Assembly (NCBI RefSeq): GCF_018100985.1
Contig: NZ_JAGJEI010000015.1
Location: 1 to 64,000, forward strand
Length of the DNA stretch: 64,000 nt
Direction of reading: 5' to 3'
From: Pseudoalteromonas sp. MMG007
GTDB taxonomy: Bacteria; Pseudomonadota; Gammaproteobacteria; Enterobacterales; Alteromonadaceae
The translations under genes and the position numbers were made by a program. The notes beneath the pieces were generated by a model. That model worked only from the letters and a program-made list of their open reading frames with translations, did not search any database and was not told the DNA's origin. Numbering within the stretch: position 1 is the first letter of the stretch; each line of letters begins with the position of its first letter. Shown here piece by piece: positions 1-9,155 of this stretch.

Positions 1-228
1 CGCTCAAAAACACAACTAAAAATAAGCTTTATTTATCTAATAACGCTATTTAACCTGAATTCATGATGATAAATCTATTCCAAGTTCCTATCTAAAGATG
101 ACTATTTTAAAAAACCTCATTAGATTATGAATCTATTTGGTTACCTAAATGCTAACGTCGACGTCTATGCAATAACACTGTCCATTTTCACTGAACCATC
201 TAGGAACTAGAGGATTAGAAGTAGATAA
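1..228. other. Left-edge stretch without a gene
   Basis: I see no coding region, RNA gene or convincing promoter here. All six frames are cut by frequent stops and the base composition is very AT-rich. It lies beyond the terminator of the alpha operon and runs to the window edge, so it is probably the intergenic spacer between rplQ and a neighbour that is not included. Confidence 0.6.
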
Positions 229-240
229 GTAGATATATAG

Positions 241-327
241 GTAAATAGGTAAATAGGTAAATAGGTAAATAGGTAAATAGGTAAATAGGTAAATAGGTAA
301 ATAGGTAAATAGGTAAATAGGTAAATA
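241..327. repeat. Octanucleotide tandem repeat, about 11 copies
   Basis: Ten perfect head-to-tail copies of the 8-base unit GTAAATAG run from 241 to 320, followed by a 7-base partial copy. Degenerate related sequence (GTAGATA-type) sits just before at 220-240. The array lies about 40 bases beyond the alpha-operon terminator, outside any gene. On the plus strand it has stops in every frame. On the minus strand all three frames are open and encode the same cyclic eight-residue pattern, but no start or ribosome site is attached. It is a simple-sequence repeat of the kind that changes copy number by slippage. Confidence 0.95.
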
Positions 328-366
328 TAATAATTTCAGGAATGATGTTTGTAAATTTCAGGCATT

Positions 367-394
367 AAAAAGCCGAGCATAAGCTCGGCTTTTT
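367..394 (-). terminator. Rho-independent terminator of the alpha operon
   Basis: A perfect 12-bp stem (AAAAAGCCGAGC / GCTCGGCTTTTT) with the four-base loop ATAA lies just downstream of rplQ. It has an A-tract on one side and a T-tract on the other, so it could work in both directions. It closes the ribosomal-protein transcription unit. Confidence 0.93.
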
Positions 395-411
395 GGTGTC
401 TCTTTAAAGAC

Positions 412-813
412 TTACTCTGCAGACTGCGCGTCTTCTTGAACTTCTTCGTTTGTCGCTGGGCGACCTACTAGTTCAATATAAGCCATTGGTGCATTATCAC
501 CAGCACGGAAGCCACACTTAAGAATACGAGTGTAACCACCTGGACGATCCGCATTACGAGGACCGATTTCGCTGAACAATTTACCAACTACTTCATTATC
601 ACGCGTGCGAGCAAACGCTAAACGGCGATTTGCTACACTGTCAGTCTTAGCCAGTGTGATTAAAGGTTCAATTACACGGCGTAACTCTTTCGCTTTAGGC
701 AAAGTAGTTTTGATGATTTCGTGTTTCACCAAAGAACTTGCCATATTGCTGAACATCGCTTTACGATGGCTACTGTTACGGTTTAATTGACGACCACTCT
801 TACGATGGCGCAT
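412..813 (-). CDS. rplQ: 50S ribosomal protein L17
   Basis: Protein of 133 residues beginning [20 protein letters not shown], the hallmark start of bacterial L17. It is a large-subunit protein near the peptide exit tunnel. The conserved core matches the family ([20 protein letters not shown], then an [16 protein letters not shown] block). The C-terminus carries a short acidic tail ([11 protein letters not shown]), slightly longer than the 127-residue E. coli protein. It is the last gene of the alpha operon, 39 bases after rpoA, and is followed directly by a strong terminator. Confidence 0.98.
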   Translation of the reverse strand: MRHRKSGRQLNRNSSHRKAMFSNMASSLVKHEIIKTTLPKAKELRRVIEPLITLAKTDSVANRRLAFARTRDNEVVGKLFSEIGPRNADRPGGYTRILKCGFRAGDNAPMAYIELVGRPATNEEVQEDAQSAE

Positions 814-852
814 GACCCTATCCTTCTAACTAAACTAATATAGTGATTTAGA

Positions 853-1839
853 TTATTCAGCTAGGCTTGCAGGCGGCCAATTTTCTAGGCGCATGCCTAG
901 AGAAAGACCACGTGAAGCTAGCACGTCTTTTATTTCAGTTAGAGACTTCTTACCTAGATTAGGCGTTTTAAGAAGCTCAACTTCAGTGCGCTGAACTAAA
1001 TCACCGATATATTGAATTTGCTCGGCTTTCAAACAGTTTGCTGAACGTACTGTTAGTTCAAGATCATCAACTGGACGAAGTAGAATAGGATCGAATTCTG
1101 GCTTCTCTTCTTTCTCTTCTGGCTCAGTTACATCACGTAAATCTACGAATGCATCTAATTGCTCAGCTAAGATAGTAGACGCACGGCGGATCGCTTCTTC
1201 AGGATCTAAGGTGCCGTTTGTTTCCATATCAATGATTAACTTGTCTAAGTCTGTACGTTGCTCAACACGGGCTGATTCAACCGAGTACGCAATACGTTCA
1301 ACTGGGCTGAATGATGCATCAAGCAACAACCTACCAATTGGACGCTCATCGTCATCAGAGGATAAACGACTAGATGCCGGCACATAACCACGACCACGTT
1401 CAACACGAATACGCATGCTGATCTCGCTGTTATTTGTCGTTAAATGACAAATAACGTGATCTGGATTAGCAATTGTTACATCGCCATCGTGCTGAATATC
1501 AGCCGCAGTCACAGGGCCTACACCAGATTTAGTCAGGGTCAGAAAAACTTCATCTTTGCCTTCTAACGTTACTGCTAAACCTTTAAGGTTTAATAGTATT
1601 TCAATGATGTCTTCTTGTACGCCTTCTTTCGCGCTGTACTCATGCAATACACCGTCGATTTCAACTTCAGTTACTGCACATCCAGGCATAGATGATAACA
1701 GTATACGGCGTAAGGCATTACCCAGAGTATGACCGAAGCCACGCTCTAGTGGTTCTAAAACTACTTTAGAACGCGTTGGGTTGATAGCGTCGATGTCGAC
1801 TAACCTTGGTTTTAGAAATTCTGTAACAGAACCCTGCAT
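853..1839 (-). CDS. rpoA: DNA-directed RNA polymerase alpha subunit
   Basis: Full-length alpha subunit of 328 residues (E. coli has 329). The N-terminal assembly domain holds the classic stretch [20 protein letters not shown], used for dimerisation and beta-subunit contacts. A flexible linker rich in E, K and P near residues 237-250 leads to the C-terminal domain. That domain carries [22 protein letters not shown] and [16 protein letters not shown], the surface that contacts UP elements and activators. It lies between rpsD and rplQ as in E. coli, which couples polymerase and ribosome synthesis. Confidence 0.99.
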   Translation of the reverse strand: MQGSVTEFLKPRLVDIDAINPTRSKVVLEPLERGFGHTLGNALRRILLSSMPGCAVTEVEIDGVLHEYSAKEGVQEDIIEILLNLKGLAVTLEGKDEVFLTLTKSGVGPVTAADIQHDGDVTIANPDHVICHLTTNNSEISMRIRVERGRGYVPASSRLSSDDDERPIGRLLLDASFSPVERIAYSVESARVEQRTDLDKLIIDMETNGTLDPEEAIRRASTILAEQLDAFVDLRDVTEPEEKEEKPEFDPILLRPVDDLELTVRSANCLKAEQIQYIGDLVQRTEVELLKTPNLGKKSLTEIKDVLASRGLSLGMRLENWPPASLAE

Positions 1840-1863
1840 TTTATCCTCTCTTAACTCTTAACT

Positions 1864-2484
1864 TTACTTAGAGTAAAGTTCGACGATTAGTTGTTCATTA
1901 ATGTCCGCAGACAGATCTGAACGCTCAGGTAGACGCTTAAAGCTGCCTTCCAATTTCTTACCGTCAACTTCAACCCAAGTCGGCTTTTCACGTTGCTCAG
2001 CCAACTCTAGAGCAGCGATGATACGTGCTTGTGTTTTAGACTTCTCACGGATTACTACAGTATCTTCTGGAGTAATTACGTATGAAGGAATATTCACAAC
2101 ACGACCATTAACTAGAATCGCTTTGTGGCTTACTAACTGACGTGCTTCTGCACGTGTGCTAGCAAAACCCATGCGATATACAACATTGTCTAAACGTTGC
2201 TCTAAAAGCTGTAACAAGTTTTCACCTGTATTACCTTTAAGGCGAGCAGCTTCTTTGTAGTAGTTACGGAATTGCTTTTCTAATACACCGTAGATACGAC
2301 GTACTTTTTGCTTTTCACGTAATTGTAAACCGTAATCAGATAAGCGACCTTTACGAGCGCCGTGCTGACCAGGTGCAGTCTCAAGTTTACACTTAGAGTC
2401 GATAGCTCTTACGCCGCTCTTAAGGAACAGGTCAGTACCTTCACGACGACTCAGCTTGAGCTTAGGGCCCAAATATCTTGCCAT
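1864..2484 (-). CDS. rpsD: 30S ribosomal protein S4
   Basis: Protein of 206 residues, identical in length to E. coli S4, starting [21 protein letters not shown]4 is a primary 16S rRNA binder that starts assembly of the small-subunit body. The S4 RNA-binding domain is visible in the middle ([42 protein letters not shown]). In E. coli S4 is the translational repressor of this operon, binding the leader before rpsM. Whether that control operates here depends on a leader structure discussed under rpsM. Confidence 0.99.
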   Translation of the reverse strand: MARYLGPKLKLSRREGTDLFLKSGVRAIDSKCKLETAPGQHGARKGRLSDYGLQLREKQKVRRIYGVLEKQFRNYYKEAARLKGNTGENLLQLLEQRLDNVVYRMGFASTRAEARQLVSHKAILVNGRVVNIPSYVITPEDTVVIREKSKTQARIIAALELAEQREKPTWVEVDGKKLEGSFKRLPERSDLSADINEQLIVELYSK

Positions 2485-2505
2485 GTTATTTCTCCTAACC
2501 TATTG

Positions 2506-2892
2506 TTAAACGCGACGTTTCTTCGGTGGACGACAACCATTATGTGGTATTGGCGTCACGTCAGTAATGTTGGTAATACGGTAACCAGCAGCATTCAAAG
2601 CACGTACAGCAGATTCACGACCTGGACCTGGACCTTTGATGAAAACTTCTAGATTTTTTAAACCGTATTCTTGAGCAGCAGTACCTGCACGCTCTGCAGC
2701 AACCTGAGCAGCAAATGGTGTAGATTTACGTGAACCACGGAAACCTGAACCACCGGCAGTAGCCCATGATAGTGCATTACCTTGACGGTCGGTAATCGTT
2801 ACAATAGTGTTGTTGAAAGACGCATGAACATGAGCCATACCATCAGCAACTTGCTTTTTAACCTTTTTACGACGAATTGGTGTCTTAGCCAT
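2506..2892 (-). CDS. rpsK: 30S ribosomal protein S11
   Basis: Protein of 128 residues with the S11 signatures ([43 protein letters not shown] in the first half; [14 protein letters not shown] and the C-terminal [18 protein letters not shown]). S11 sits on the platform of the small subunit, near the mRNA exit and E site. It follows rpsM by 12 bases and precedes rpsD by 21 bases, so the genes are clearly co-transcribed. Confidence 0.99.
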
Positions 2893-2904
2893 AATACTAT
2901 CCCC

Positions 2905-3261
2905 TTATCGCTTAATAGGCTTACGAGGACCCTTACGGGTACGCGCGTTAGTCTTTGTTCTTTGACCACGAAGTGGTAAAGAGCGACGGTGACGTAGGCC
3001 ACGGAAACAACCAAGGTCCATAAGGCGCTTGATATTTAGAGTAACTTCACGACGAAGGTCACCTTCTACAGTGTACTTGCCAACTGCATCACGCAGTACG
3101 TCAAGAATTTCGTCTGAAAGTTCACCGATTTTTGTGGTTTCGGCGATACCAGTCGCTTCTAAGATAGCCTTAGAGCGAGTCTTACCTATGCCATAAATAG
3201 CTGTTAAACCAATAACTGCATGTTTATGATCAGGGACGTTAATGCCAGCGATACGGGCCAC
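2905..3261 (-). CDS. rpsM: 30S ribosomal protein S13 (GTG start)
   Basis: First gene of the alpha operon. S13 is in the head of the small subunit and contacts the large subunit and P-site tRNA. I place the start at a GTG codon at 3261, giving [19 protein letters not shown], the universal S13 N-terminus, and 118 residues. A second GTG two codons upstream (3267) lies only two bases after the AGGAG ribosome site, whereas the chosen GTG is eight bases away, the usual spacing. The C-terminus is the basic tail [22 protein letters not shown] start is also used in E. coli, where it is part of the S4-binding pseudoknot. Confidence 0.97.
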   Translation of the reverse strand: MARIAGINVPDHKHAVIGLTAIYGIGKTRSKAILEATGIAETTKIGELSDEILDVLRDAVGKYTVEGDLRREVTLNIKRLMDLGCFRGLRHRRSLPLRGQRTKTNARTRKGPRKPIKR

Positions 3262-3313
3262 TAACACATCTCCTATATTTGAATTTGGTAATCATAAGTT
3301 TGAAAAGCCCGTA

Positions 3314-3342
3314 AGGATACTCAAACGAAGACCAAATCACAA
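3314..3342 (-). promoter_or_regulatory. Candidate alpha-operon promoter
   Basis: On the minus strand TTGTGA (3337-3342) and TATCCT (3314-3319) are separated by exactly 17 bases, between the spc terminator and rpsM. Transcription would begin near 3307, giving a leader of roughly 45 bases before the GTG of rpsM. The match to consensus is moderate, but the position is where an alpha-operon promoter is expected. Confidence 0.45.
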
Positions 3343-3373
3343 CTAAAAACACAGGCCGAGAAATCTCAGCCTG
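3343..3373 (-). terminator. Terminator closing the spc operon
   Basis: Read on the minus strand, CAGGCTGAG - ATTT - CTCGGCCTG forms a 9-bp stem with one G-U pair and a four-base loop. It is followed by TGTGTTTTTAG (3343-3351). It begins 14 bases after the rpmJ stop codon. It marks the spc/alpha boundary and may be only partly efficient, as is common between linked ribosomal operons. Confidence 0.75.
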
Positions 3374-3386
3374 CACGACTGTTTAC

Positions 3387-3500
3387 TTAGCCTTGCCTTT
3401 GCTTATGCTTAGGCTCACTGCAAATTACGCGTACTACACCAGCACGTTTAATAACTTTACAGTTACGGCATATTTTCTTAACGGAAGCACGTACTTTCAT
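3387..3500 (-). CDS. rpmJ: 50S ribosomal protein L36
   Basis: A 37-residue protein reading [20 protein letters not shown] and ending [13 protein letters not shown]. It has the zinc-ribbon residues of the L36 C+ type: the CRNC pair, a third Cys and a His near the C-terminus. L36 is the smallest large-subunit protein and sits under the GTPase-associated region. It lies 22 bases downstream of secY and is the last gene of the spc operon, as in E. coli. Keeping the zinc-binding form means this copy should be zinc-dependent. Confidence 0.97.
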   Translation of the reverse strand: MKVRASVKKICRNCKVIKRAGVVRVICSEPKHKQRQG

Positions 3501-3522
3501 TGCTCAACTCCGTAAACTGACC

Positions 3523-4851
3523 TTATCGACCGTAGCCTTTAAGGTTCGCTTTTTTCAGCACAGAATCATACTGATGAGACATCAGGTGAGTCTGTACTTG
3601 TGCCATAAAGTCCATGATTACTACAACGATAATCAAAATTGATGTACCGCCGAAATAGAATGGCGTTTGCCATGCCATAGTCATGAATTCGGGCACCAGA
3701 CAGATAAAGGTTATATACAAAGCACCTGCCAATGTCAGGCGTGTCATCACTTTATCAATGTATTTAGATGTCTGCTCACCTGGACGAATACCTGGGATAA
3801 ATGCGCCAGATTTCTTCAGGTTATCTGCTGTTTCACGAGGGTTAAACACCAACGCTGTATAGAAAAAGCAGAAGAAGATTATAGCCGCAGCTAGTACAAG
3901 TGAATACAACGGCTGACCTGGGGTCAACGTAGTTGCAACTGCTTGTAATACATCAGCGACCGGACCTTCACCCTGGCCGAACCAGCTGGCAATAGTACCA
4001 GGGAACAGAATTATACTGCTAGCGAAGATTGGTGGAATAACACCCGCCATGTTTACTTTTAGTGGTAAATGCGTGCTTTGAGCAGCAAATACTTGACGAC
4101 CTTGTTGGCGTTTAGCGTAGTTAACAACGATACGACGTTGCCCACGTTCGAAAAACACTACAAGATAAGTAACAGCGAATACTATAACCGCAACCATCAA
4201 CAGTACAAAAACATTCAAATCACCTTGGCGCGCCATTTCGGCTGTCGAACCAATAGCAGACGGCAGGTTAGCTACAATACCAACAAATATTAGAACTGAA
4301 ATACCGTTACCGATACCGCGTTCTGTTATTTGTTCGCCCAACCACATAAGGAACATGGTACCTGTCACTAAACTCACCACTGCGGTGAAATAGAAACCGA
4401 GACCCGGGTTAACAACTAACCCGTCCATCATGCCCGGTAAGCTAGTAGCAATACCGATTGATTGGATAGTAGCAAGCACAAGCGTGCCGTAGCGTGTGTA
4501 CTGGCTAATTTTTTTACGCCCTTGCTCACCTTCTTTCTTAAGCTCTATAAACGGAGGATACATATGCGTTAATAGTTGCGTAATAATCGAAGCCGAGATA
4601 TACGGCATAATACCCAGTGCTAACACTGAAGCTCGCTCAAGCGCACCACCGCTAAACATGTTGAACATCTCAACAATGGTGCCCTTTTGTTGCTCGAAGA
4701 AATCGGCAAGTACAGCGGCGTCAATCCCAGGGATTGGCACAAATGAACCTAGACGGTAAATAATGATAGCACCTAAAACGAATAGTAATCGACGCTTCAA
4801 TTCCGAAAGTCCACTTTGTGCACTTTGTGTATCTTGACCTGGTTTAGCCAT
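3523..4851 (-). CDS. secY: Protein translocase subunit SecY
   Basis: Integral membrane channel of 442 residues (E. coli 443), the core of the SecYEG translocon for exported and membrane proteins. Ten hydrophobic segments are readable. Family signatures are present: [20 protein letters not shown] at the start, [14 protein letters not shown] (TM2), the QQGRQVF cytosolic loop and the conserved [22 protein letters not shown] before TM9. It lies 10 bases after rplO, so it is co-translated with ribosomal genes. Confidence 0.99.
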   Translation of the reverse strand: MAKPGQDTQSAQSGLSELKRRLLFVLGAIIIYRLGSFVPIPGIDAAVLADFFEQQKGTIVEMFNMFSGGALERASVLALGIMPYISASIITQLLTHMYPPFIELKKEGEQGRKKISQYTRYGTLVLATIQSIGIATSLPGMMDGLVVNPGLGFYFTAVVSLVTGTMFLMWLGEQITERGIGNGISVLIFVGIVANLPSAIGSTAEMARQGDLNVFVLLMVAVIVFAVTYLVVFFERGQRRIVVNYAKRQQGRQVFAAQSTHLPLKVNMAGVIPPIFASSIILFPGTIASWFGQGEGPVADVLQAVATTLTPGQPLYSLVLAAAIIFFCFFYTALVFNPRETADNLKKSGAFIPGIRPGEQTSKYIDKVMTRLTLAGALYITFICLVPEFMTMAWQTPFYFGGTSILIIVVVIMDFMAQVQTHLMSHQYDSVLKKANLKGYGR

Positions 4852-4861
4852 TAGTACTTCC

Positions 4862-5296
4862 TTAGTCTTCTACCTTGCCTCCGGCAGCTTCAATAGCTTC
4901 GCGAGCACCTTTAGAGGCTTTAAGGCCTTTAACGGTAACAGCGCGTGAAACTTCGCCAGATTTAACAACTTTAACGAACAGAACGTTCTTTTTAACTAGA
5001 CCAGCTGCTTGTAACGCGCTTAGGTCTACCACATCGCCTTCAACTTTAGCGATTTCAAAAAGGTTTATTTCTGCAGATACTAAAGATTTGCGAGAAGTGA
5101 AACCAAATTTAGGTAGACGACGTTGCATAGGCATTTGACCGCCCTCAAAACCAACGCGTACTTTACCGCCAGAACGTGATTTTTGACCTTTGTGACCACG
5201 GCCACCAGTCTTACCAAGACCAGAACCGATACCACGACCAACACGTTTTGGAGCAGTTTTAGAACCTGCAGCAGGTGAAAGTGTATTCAAATGCAT
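4862..5296 (-). CDS. rplO: 50S ribosomal protein L15
   Basis: Protein of 144 residues, the same length as E. coli L15. It starts [20 protein letters not shown] and continues with the glycine-rich basic arm ([21 protein letters not shown]) that threads into 23S rRNA. The folded domain follows from about residue 60. It is separated from rpmD by four bases and from secY by ten, inside the spc operon. Confidence 0.99.
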   Translation of the reverse strand: MHLNTLSPAAGSKTAPKRVGRGIGSGLGKTGGRGHKGQKSRSGGKVRVGFEGGQMPMQRRLPKFGFTSRKSLVSAEINLFEIAKVEGDVVDLSALQAAGLVKKNVLFVKVVKSGEVSRAVTVKGLKASKGAREAIEAAGGKVED

Positions 5297-5300
5297 CGAA

Positions 5301-5483
5301 TTAACCCTCTACCTTAACCATGTAAGAAACCTTGTTTATCATACCACGCACACATGCTGTGTCTTCTAACTCAACAGTGTGATTGATACGACGTAAACCA
5401 AGACCGCGTAATGTAGCTTTATGTTTCGGTAAACGACCGATAGAGCTTTTTACTTGTGTTACTTTTACAGTTTGATTTGCCAT
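5301..5483 (-). CDS. rpmD: 50S ribosomal protein L30
   Basis: A 60-residue protein starting [20 protein letters not shown], with the L30 core [32 protein letters not shown]. The length is typical for the bacterial short form (E. coli 59). It lies two bases after rpsE and four before rplO. Confidence 0.98.
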   Translation of the reverse strand: MANQTVKVTQVKSSIGRLPKHKATLRGLGLRRINHTVELEDTACVRGMINKVSYMVKVEG

Positions 5484-5485
5484 GG

Positions 5486-5992
5486 TTACCCCAGAATTTC
5501 GTCTACACGTAAGCCACGTTTTGCAGCGATTGACTGTGGAGAATTCATATTCTCAAGAGCCGAAATCGTTGCACGTACTACGTTGATTGGGTTAGTAGAA
5601 CCGTAACATTTAGAAAGTACGTTCTGCACACCAGTAACTTCTAGTACTGCACGCATAGCACCACCTGCGATGATACCAGTACCTTCAGATGCTGGTTTCA
5701 TGAACACTAGTGAGCCAGCATGACGTCCCTTAACAGGATGCTGTAATGTGTTGCCATTTAGGTCTACGTTGATCATGTTACGACGTGCTTTTTCCATTGC
5801 TTTTTGAATAGCAGCTGGAACTTCACGTGCTTTACCATAACCGAAACCTACTTTACCTGCGCCATCACCAACTACAGTTAGTGCAGTAAAGCTAAAGATA
5901 CGACCACCTTTAACTACTTTAGACACACGGTTCACCGCGATTAGCTTTTCAGCTAGATCAGGCTGTTGTTGCTTTGCTTCTACGTTAGCCAT
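5486..5992 (-). CDS. rpsE: 30S ribosomal protein S5
   Basis: Protein of 168 residues (E. coli 167). It shows the double-stranded RNA-binding N-terminal domain ([28 protein letters not shown], then [19 protein letters not shown]) and the C-terminal S5 domain ([25 protein letters not shown]). S5 lies at the mRNA entry and influences decoding accuracy. The classical spectinomycin-resistance loop region (VVKGGR) looks wild type. Confidence 0.99.
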   Translation of the reverse strand: MANVEAKQQQPDLAEKLIAVNRVSKVVKGGRIFSFTALTVVGDGAGKVGFGYGKAREVPAAIQKAMEKARRNMINVDLNGNTLQHPVKGRHAGSLVFMKPASEGTGIIAGGAMRAVLEVTGVQNVLSKCYGSTNPINVVRATISALENMNSPQSIAAKRGLRVDEILG

Positions 5993-6001
5993 AGTCTACT
6001 C

Positions 6002-6352
6002 CTAGAATTGCAAACCGGCTTCACGCGCAGCATCAGCTAGCGCCTTCACACGGCCGTGATATTTAAAGCCACTGCGATCAAAAGCAATCTTTTCGATGCC
6101 TTTGTCAGCCGCACGTTCAGCAACCGCTTTGCCAACTGCTTGCGCAGCTTCAACGTTACCGGTGCCTTTAACTGTTTCGCTAATAGCTTTCTCAACAGTA
6201 GAAGCAGCAGCCAGTACATTACCCTCAGCAGTAACTACTTGAGCATAAATGTGACGTGGCGTGCGGTGGATAACAAGACGCGTTGTGCCTTGTTCAATAT
6301 AATTTCTACGAGTGCGTTTAGCACGACGTAGACGAGCTGTTTTTTTATCCAT
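6002..6352 (-). CDS. rplR: 50S ribosomal protein L18
   Basis: Protein of 116 residues (E. coli 117), starting [20 protein letters not shown] with its basic arm. The fold continues with [17 protein letters not shown] and ends [26 protein letters not shown], the classic L18 C-terminus. It binds 5S rRNA and helps place it in the central protuberance. It is nine bases from both neighbours in the spc operon. Confidence 0.99.
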   Translation of the reverse strand: MDKKTARLRRAKRTRRNYIEQGTTRLVIHRTPRHIYAQVVTAEGNVLAAASTVEKAISETVKGTGNVEAAQAVGKAVAERAADKGIEKIAFDRSGFKYHGRVKALADAAREAGLQF

Positions 6353-6361
6353 CGTCTTACC

Positions 6362-6895
6362 TTACTTCTTCTTAGCCTCTTTACGGCGTACATTCTCATC
6401 TGAATAACGAACACCTTTACCTTTATAAGGCTCAGGTTTACGGTATGCACGAATGTTAGCAGCTGTTTGACCAACTAACTGCTTATCTACGCCCTTAACT
6501 AGAACTTCTGTTTGGCTTGGAGTTTCAATCGTAATTCCTTCTGGAACTGCGAAATTAACTGGGTGCGAGAAACCAAGTGTTAAGTCTAAAACTTTACCCT
6601 TAGCTGCTGCACGGTAACCAACGCCTACTAACTGAAGTTTCTTCTCGTAACCTTCATGCGTACCAACAACCATGTTGTTGATTAGAGCGCGAGCAGTACC
6701 TGCTTGAGCCCATGCATTAGCTACGCCTTCACGAGGTAAAGTTGTAATAACGTTGTCGTTAACTTGTACTTCAACAGCGTTGTTGATAGTACGAGTAAGT
6801 TCACCGTTTTTGCCTTTAACTGTGATTTCCTGGCCTTTTAATGTAACTTCTACACCGGCAGGAACATTAATTGGTGCCTTTGCTATGCGAGACAT
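6362..6895 (-). CDS. rplF: 50S ribosomal protein L6
   Basis: Protein of 177 residues, the E. coli length. It has two repeated L6 domains: the first from about residue 1 to 80 ([20 protein letters not shown]), the second from 85 on ([25 protein letters not shown]). The C-terminal signature [20 protein letters not shown] is intact. L6 lies next to the factor-binding region of the large subunit. Confidence 0.99.
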   Translation of the reverse strand: MSRIAKAPINVPAGVEVTLKGQEITVKGKNGELTRTINNAVEVQVNDNVITTLPREGVANAWAQAGTARALINNMVVGTHEGYEKKLQLVGVGYRAAAKGKVLDLTLGFSHPVNFAVPEGITIETPSQTEVLVKGVDKQLVGQTAANIRAYRKPEPYKGKGVRYSDENVRRKEAKKK

Positions 6896-6908
6896 AGTTC
6901 CCCTCCGA

Positions 6909-7301
6909 TTAAGCTACAAAACCAATGATTTCACCACCAACACCAGCACTGCGTGCTGCGCGGTCTGTCATTAGGCCTTTAGAAGTTGATACGATAGCGA
7001 TACCAAGACCACCCATTACCTTAGGTAATTGGTCACGTTTCTTATAGATACGTAAACCAGGGCGACTTACACGCTGGATATTTTCAATTACAGCTTTGCC
7101 TTCGAAGTACTTTAACTCGATTGAAAGCTCAGGTTTCGCTTCGCTGTTAACAGCGTAATCTGCGATATAACCTTCGTCTTTTAGTACTTTAGCTAATGCT
7201 ACTTTCAGCTTTGAAGTTGGCATCGTTACAGATACTTTCTTCGCTGATTGACCATTACGGATACGTGTAAACAAATCCGCGATAGGATCTTGCAAGCTCA
7301 T
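6909..7301 (-). CDS. rpsH: 30S ribosomal protein S8
   Basis: Protein of 130 residues, the same as E. coli, starting [20 protein letters not shown] and ending [27 protein letters not shown]8 binds the central domain of 16S rRNA. In E. coli it also represses translation of the spc operon by binding mRNA at the rplX-rplE junction. That junction lies around 8178-8195 here, but I cannot confirm the S8-binding fold by eye. Confidence 0.99.
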   Translation of the reverse strand: MSLQDPIADLFTRIRNGQSAKKVSVTMPTSKLKVALAKVLKDEGYIADYAVNSEAKPELSIELKYFEGKAVIENIQRVSRPGLRIYKKRDQLPKVMGGLGIAIVSTSKGLMTDRAARSAGVGGEIIGFVA

Positions 7302-7322
7302 AGTCTTACTCCCATGATTCTA

Positions 7323-7628
7323 TTACCAGCTAGCCTTTTTAAGGCCAGGAATTTCACCGCGCATAGCTGCTTCGCGAACTTTAATACGGCTCATGCCGAA
7401 TTTGCGAAGGAAACCATGTGGGCGGCCCGTAATGTTACAACGATTACGTTGACGTGCAGGGCTAGAATCACGAGGTAAAGCTTGTAGCTTAAGTACCGCG
7501 TCCCAACGATCATCTTCAGATGTATTAACATCACTGATGATAGCTTTTAGTGCTGCACGCTTTTCAGCATACTGAGCAACTAGTTTTGTGCGCTTTGCTT
7601 CGCGCGCTTTCATAGAATTCTTTGCCAT
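7323..7628 (-). CDS. rpsN: 30S ribosomal protein S14
   Basis: Protein of 101 residues, starting [20 protein letters not shown]. This is the long, zinc-free form typical of gammaproteobacteria: the CxxC pairs of the short form are absent and [28 protein letters not shown] is present. S14 sits in the head of the small subunit. It lies ten bases after rplE. Confidence 0.98.
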   Translation of the reverse strand: MAKNSMKAREAKRTKLVAQYAEKRAALKAIISDVNTSEDDRWDAVLKLQALPRDSSPARQRNRCNITGRPHGFLRKFGMSRIKVREAAMRGEIPGLKKASW

Positions 7629-7638
7629 AACCCTACCC

Positions 7639-8178
7639 TTATTTCTTAAATGGGAAGTTAAACGCTTCTAACAACGCACGGCCTTCCTCATCAGATTTCG
7701 CAGAAGTAGTGATAGTAATATCCATACCGCGTACACGGTCTACTTTATCGTAATCGATTTCTGGGAAGATGATTTGTTCACGTACGCCCATGCTGTAGTT
7801 ACCACGTCCATCAAAAGACTTAGCACTTACGCCACGGAAGTCACGAATACGTGGGATAGCGATTGATACCAAACGCTCAAAAAAGTCCCACATACGCTCG
7901 CCGCGTAGGGTTACTTTACAACCAATTGGGTAACCTTCACGCACTTTGAAGCCAGCAACAGATTTGCGTGCTTTAGTGATTAGAGGTTTCTGACCAGAGA
8001 TTGCTGTTAGATCCGCTACTGCGTTATCTAAAATCTTCTTGTCAGCTAGGGCTTCGCCCACGCCCATATTCAATGTGATCTTTTCGATCTGAGGGACTTG
8101 CATGACAGAGCTGAAACCAAACTTCTCTTGAAGTTCAGAAACTACTTTGTCTTTATATACTTCATGCAGTTTCGCCAT
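7639..8178 (-). CDS. rplE: 50S ribosomal protein L5
   Basis: L5 binds 5S rRNA in the central protuberance. I start it at 8178 ([20 protein letters not shown]), giving 179 residues, the E. coli length. An immediately preceding ATG (8181) is also possible, as a GGAG site lies four bases before it and seven before the chosen codon. A longer open frame back to 8247 would run into rplX and lacks family support. Conserved stretches include [30 protein letters not shown] and [19 protein letters not shown]. Confidence 0.97.
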   Translation of the reverse strand: MAKLHEVYKDKVVSELQEKFGFSSVMQVPQIEKITLNMGVGEALADKKILDNAVADLTAISGQKPLITKARKSVAGFKVREGYPIGCKVTLRGERMWDFFERLVSIAIPRIRDFRGVSAKSFDGRGNYSMGVREQIIFPEIDYDKVDRVRGMDITITTSAKSDEEGRALLEAFNFPFKK

Positions 8179-8194
8179 CATTCTACTCCAACTA

Positions 8195-8509
8195 TTAGAT
8201 AGTTTTACCAGTAGATTTAAAGATACGTAATTTCTTACCATCTTCAATCTTGAAACCTACACGATCCGCTTTACCCGTTTCCGAGTTGAAGATCGCAACG
8301 TTTGATGCGTCCATTGACGCTTCTTTCTCAACAATGCCGCCAGCTTGGTTCAATTGTGGAACCGGCTTTTGGTGTTTCTTGATCAAGTTTATGCCTTCGA
8401 CAAAGATTCGACCAGATTCAGTAACAACTGAAAGCACTTTTCCGCGCTTACCTTTGTCTTTACCTGCTAGTACGATTACTTCGTCATCACGACGTATTTT
8501 TGCTGCCAT
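8195..8509 (-). CDS. rplX: 50S ribosomal protein L24
   Basis: Protein of 104 residues (the E. coli length), starting [20 protein letters not shown] with the KOW-like RNA-binding motif. It ends in the typical [23 protein letters not shown]24 is an early assembly protein near the exit tunnel. A GGAG site precedes the ATG, ten bases after the rplN stop. Confidence 0.98.
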   Translation of the reverse strand: MAAKIRRDDEVIVLAGKDKGKRGKVLSVVTESGRIFVEGINLIKKHQKPVPQLNQAGGIVEKEASMDASNVAIFNSETGKADRVGFKIEDGKKLRIFKSTGKTI

Positions 8510-8519
8510 GATTGGCTCC

Positions 8520-8888
8520 TTACAGTACTTCTGGGGCTAGTGAAACGATTTTCATGAACTTATCATTACGAAGTTCACGAGTCACAGGGCCGAAAATACG
8601 TGTACCAATTGGCTGCAAGTTATCATTTAAGATAACAGCCGCGTTGCTGTCGAAACGGATCAGAGAACCATCTGGACGGCGAACACCTTTTCTGGTACGC
8701 ACAACTACCGCGTTTTTAACATCACCTTTCTTCACTTTACCGCGAGGAATAGCTTCTTTTACAGAAACTTTAATGATGTCGCCAATCGCTGCGTAGCGAC
8801 GGTGTGAACCACCAAGGACTTTTATACACTGCACTTTGCGAGCGCCGCTGTTATCAGCAACTTCCAGCTGAGTTTGCATTTGGATCAT
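8520..8888 (-). CDS. rplN: 50S ribosomal protein L14
   Basis: Protein of 122 residues, starting [20 protein letters not shown] and containing [24 protein letters not shown] and the C-terminal [26 protein letters not shown]14 forms an intersubunit bridge and sits beside L19. It has a strong ribosome site (GGAGGT) and is the first gene of the spc operon. In E. coli the S10 operon ends immediately upstream with rpsQ. Here that neighbour is missing and rplN is preceded by its own leader and promoter. Confidence 0.98.
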   Translation of the reverse strand: MIQMQTQLEVADNSGARKVQCIKVLGGSHRRYAAIGDIIKVSVKEAIPRGKVKKGDVKNAVVVRTRKGVRRPDGSLIRFDSNAAVILNDNLQPIGTRIFGPVTRELRNDKFMKIVSLAPEVL

Positions 8889-8999
8889 GTTAATGACCTC
8901 CGGTGTAGTAATTACAACGTGCCTAAAATTTGTTTAAAAATCAGACATTTCGATTAAATCCCATTCAAAAACAAACGAGTTGTCTCTTAAGGGCGGGCA

Positions 9000-9008
9000 A
9001 TTGTACCA
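9000..9008 (-). promoter_or_regulatory. Candidate extended -10 promoter of the spc operon
   Basis: On the minus strand the sequence TGGTACAAT provides an extended -10 element (TGn plus TACAAT). It is followed by the GC-rich discriminator TGCCCGCCC, the kind found at stringently controlled ribosomal promoters. No good -35 hexamer is visible at 16-18 bases, which the TG extension can compensate. Transcription would start near 8993, leaving a leader of about 105 bases before rplN. Confidence 0.55.
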
Positions 9009-9107
9009 GCATTGAGGGGGTAACGATAGGTTATTTTTTAATTAATTTAACCTAGATAGGAATTAAAATTGAGTAATTACGGCTATGTAGCTATTTTACA
9101 GGTGGTT

Positions 9108-9137
9108 ACAAAACAAACAAGGCGCTAAATGCGCCTT
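9108..9137 (-). terminator. Terminator of the AsmA-family gene
   Basis: On the minus strand AAGGCGC - ATTTA - GCGCCTT is followed by TTGTTTGTTTT (9108-9118). It begins 19 bases after the stop of the AsmA-family gene and separates that gene from the ribosomal block. Confidence 0.88.
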
Positions 9138-9155
9138 ATTTGTTATTTACGTTTT

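Noticed and set aside
241..327. Tandem octanucleotide array considered as a CRISPR or coding repeat
   Set aside because: The 8-base unit is contiguous without spacers and lacks start codon or ribosome site. It has stops in every plus-strand frame.
2362..2652. Plus-strand open frame opposite rpsD and rpsK
   Set aside because: It lies wholly across known ribosomal genes on the other strand and has no family features.
8179..8247. Longer N-terminus for L5 (23 extra residues)
   Set aside because: It would overlap rplX and has no family support. The 179-residue form has a good ribosome site.
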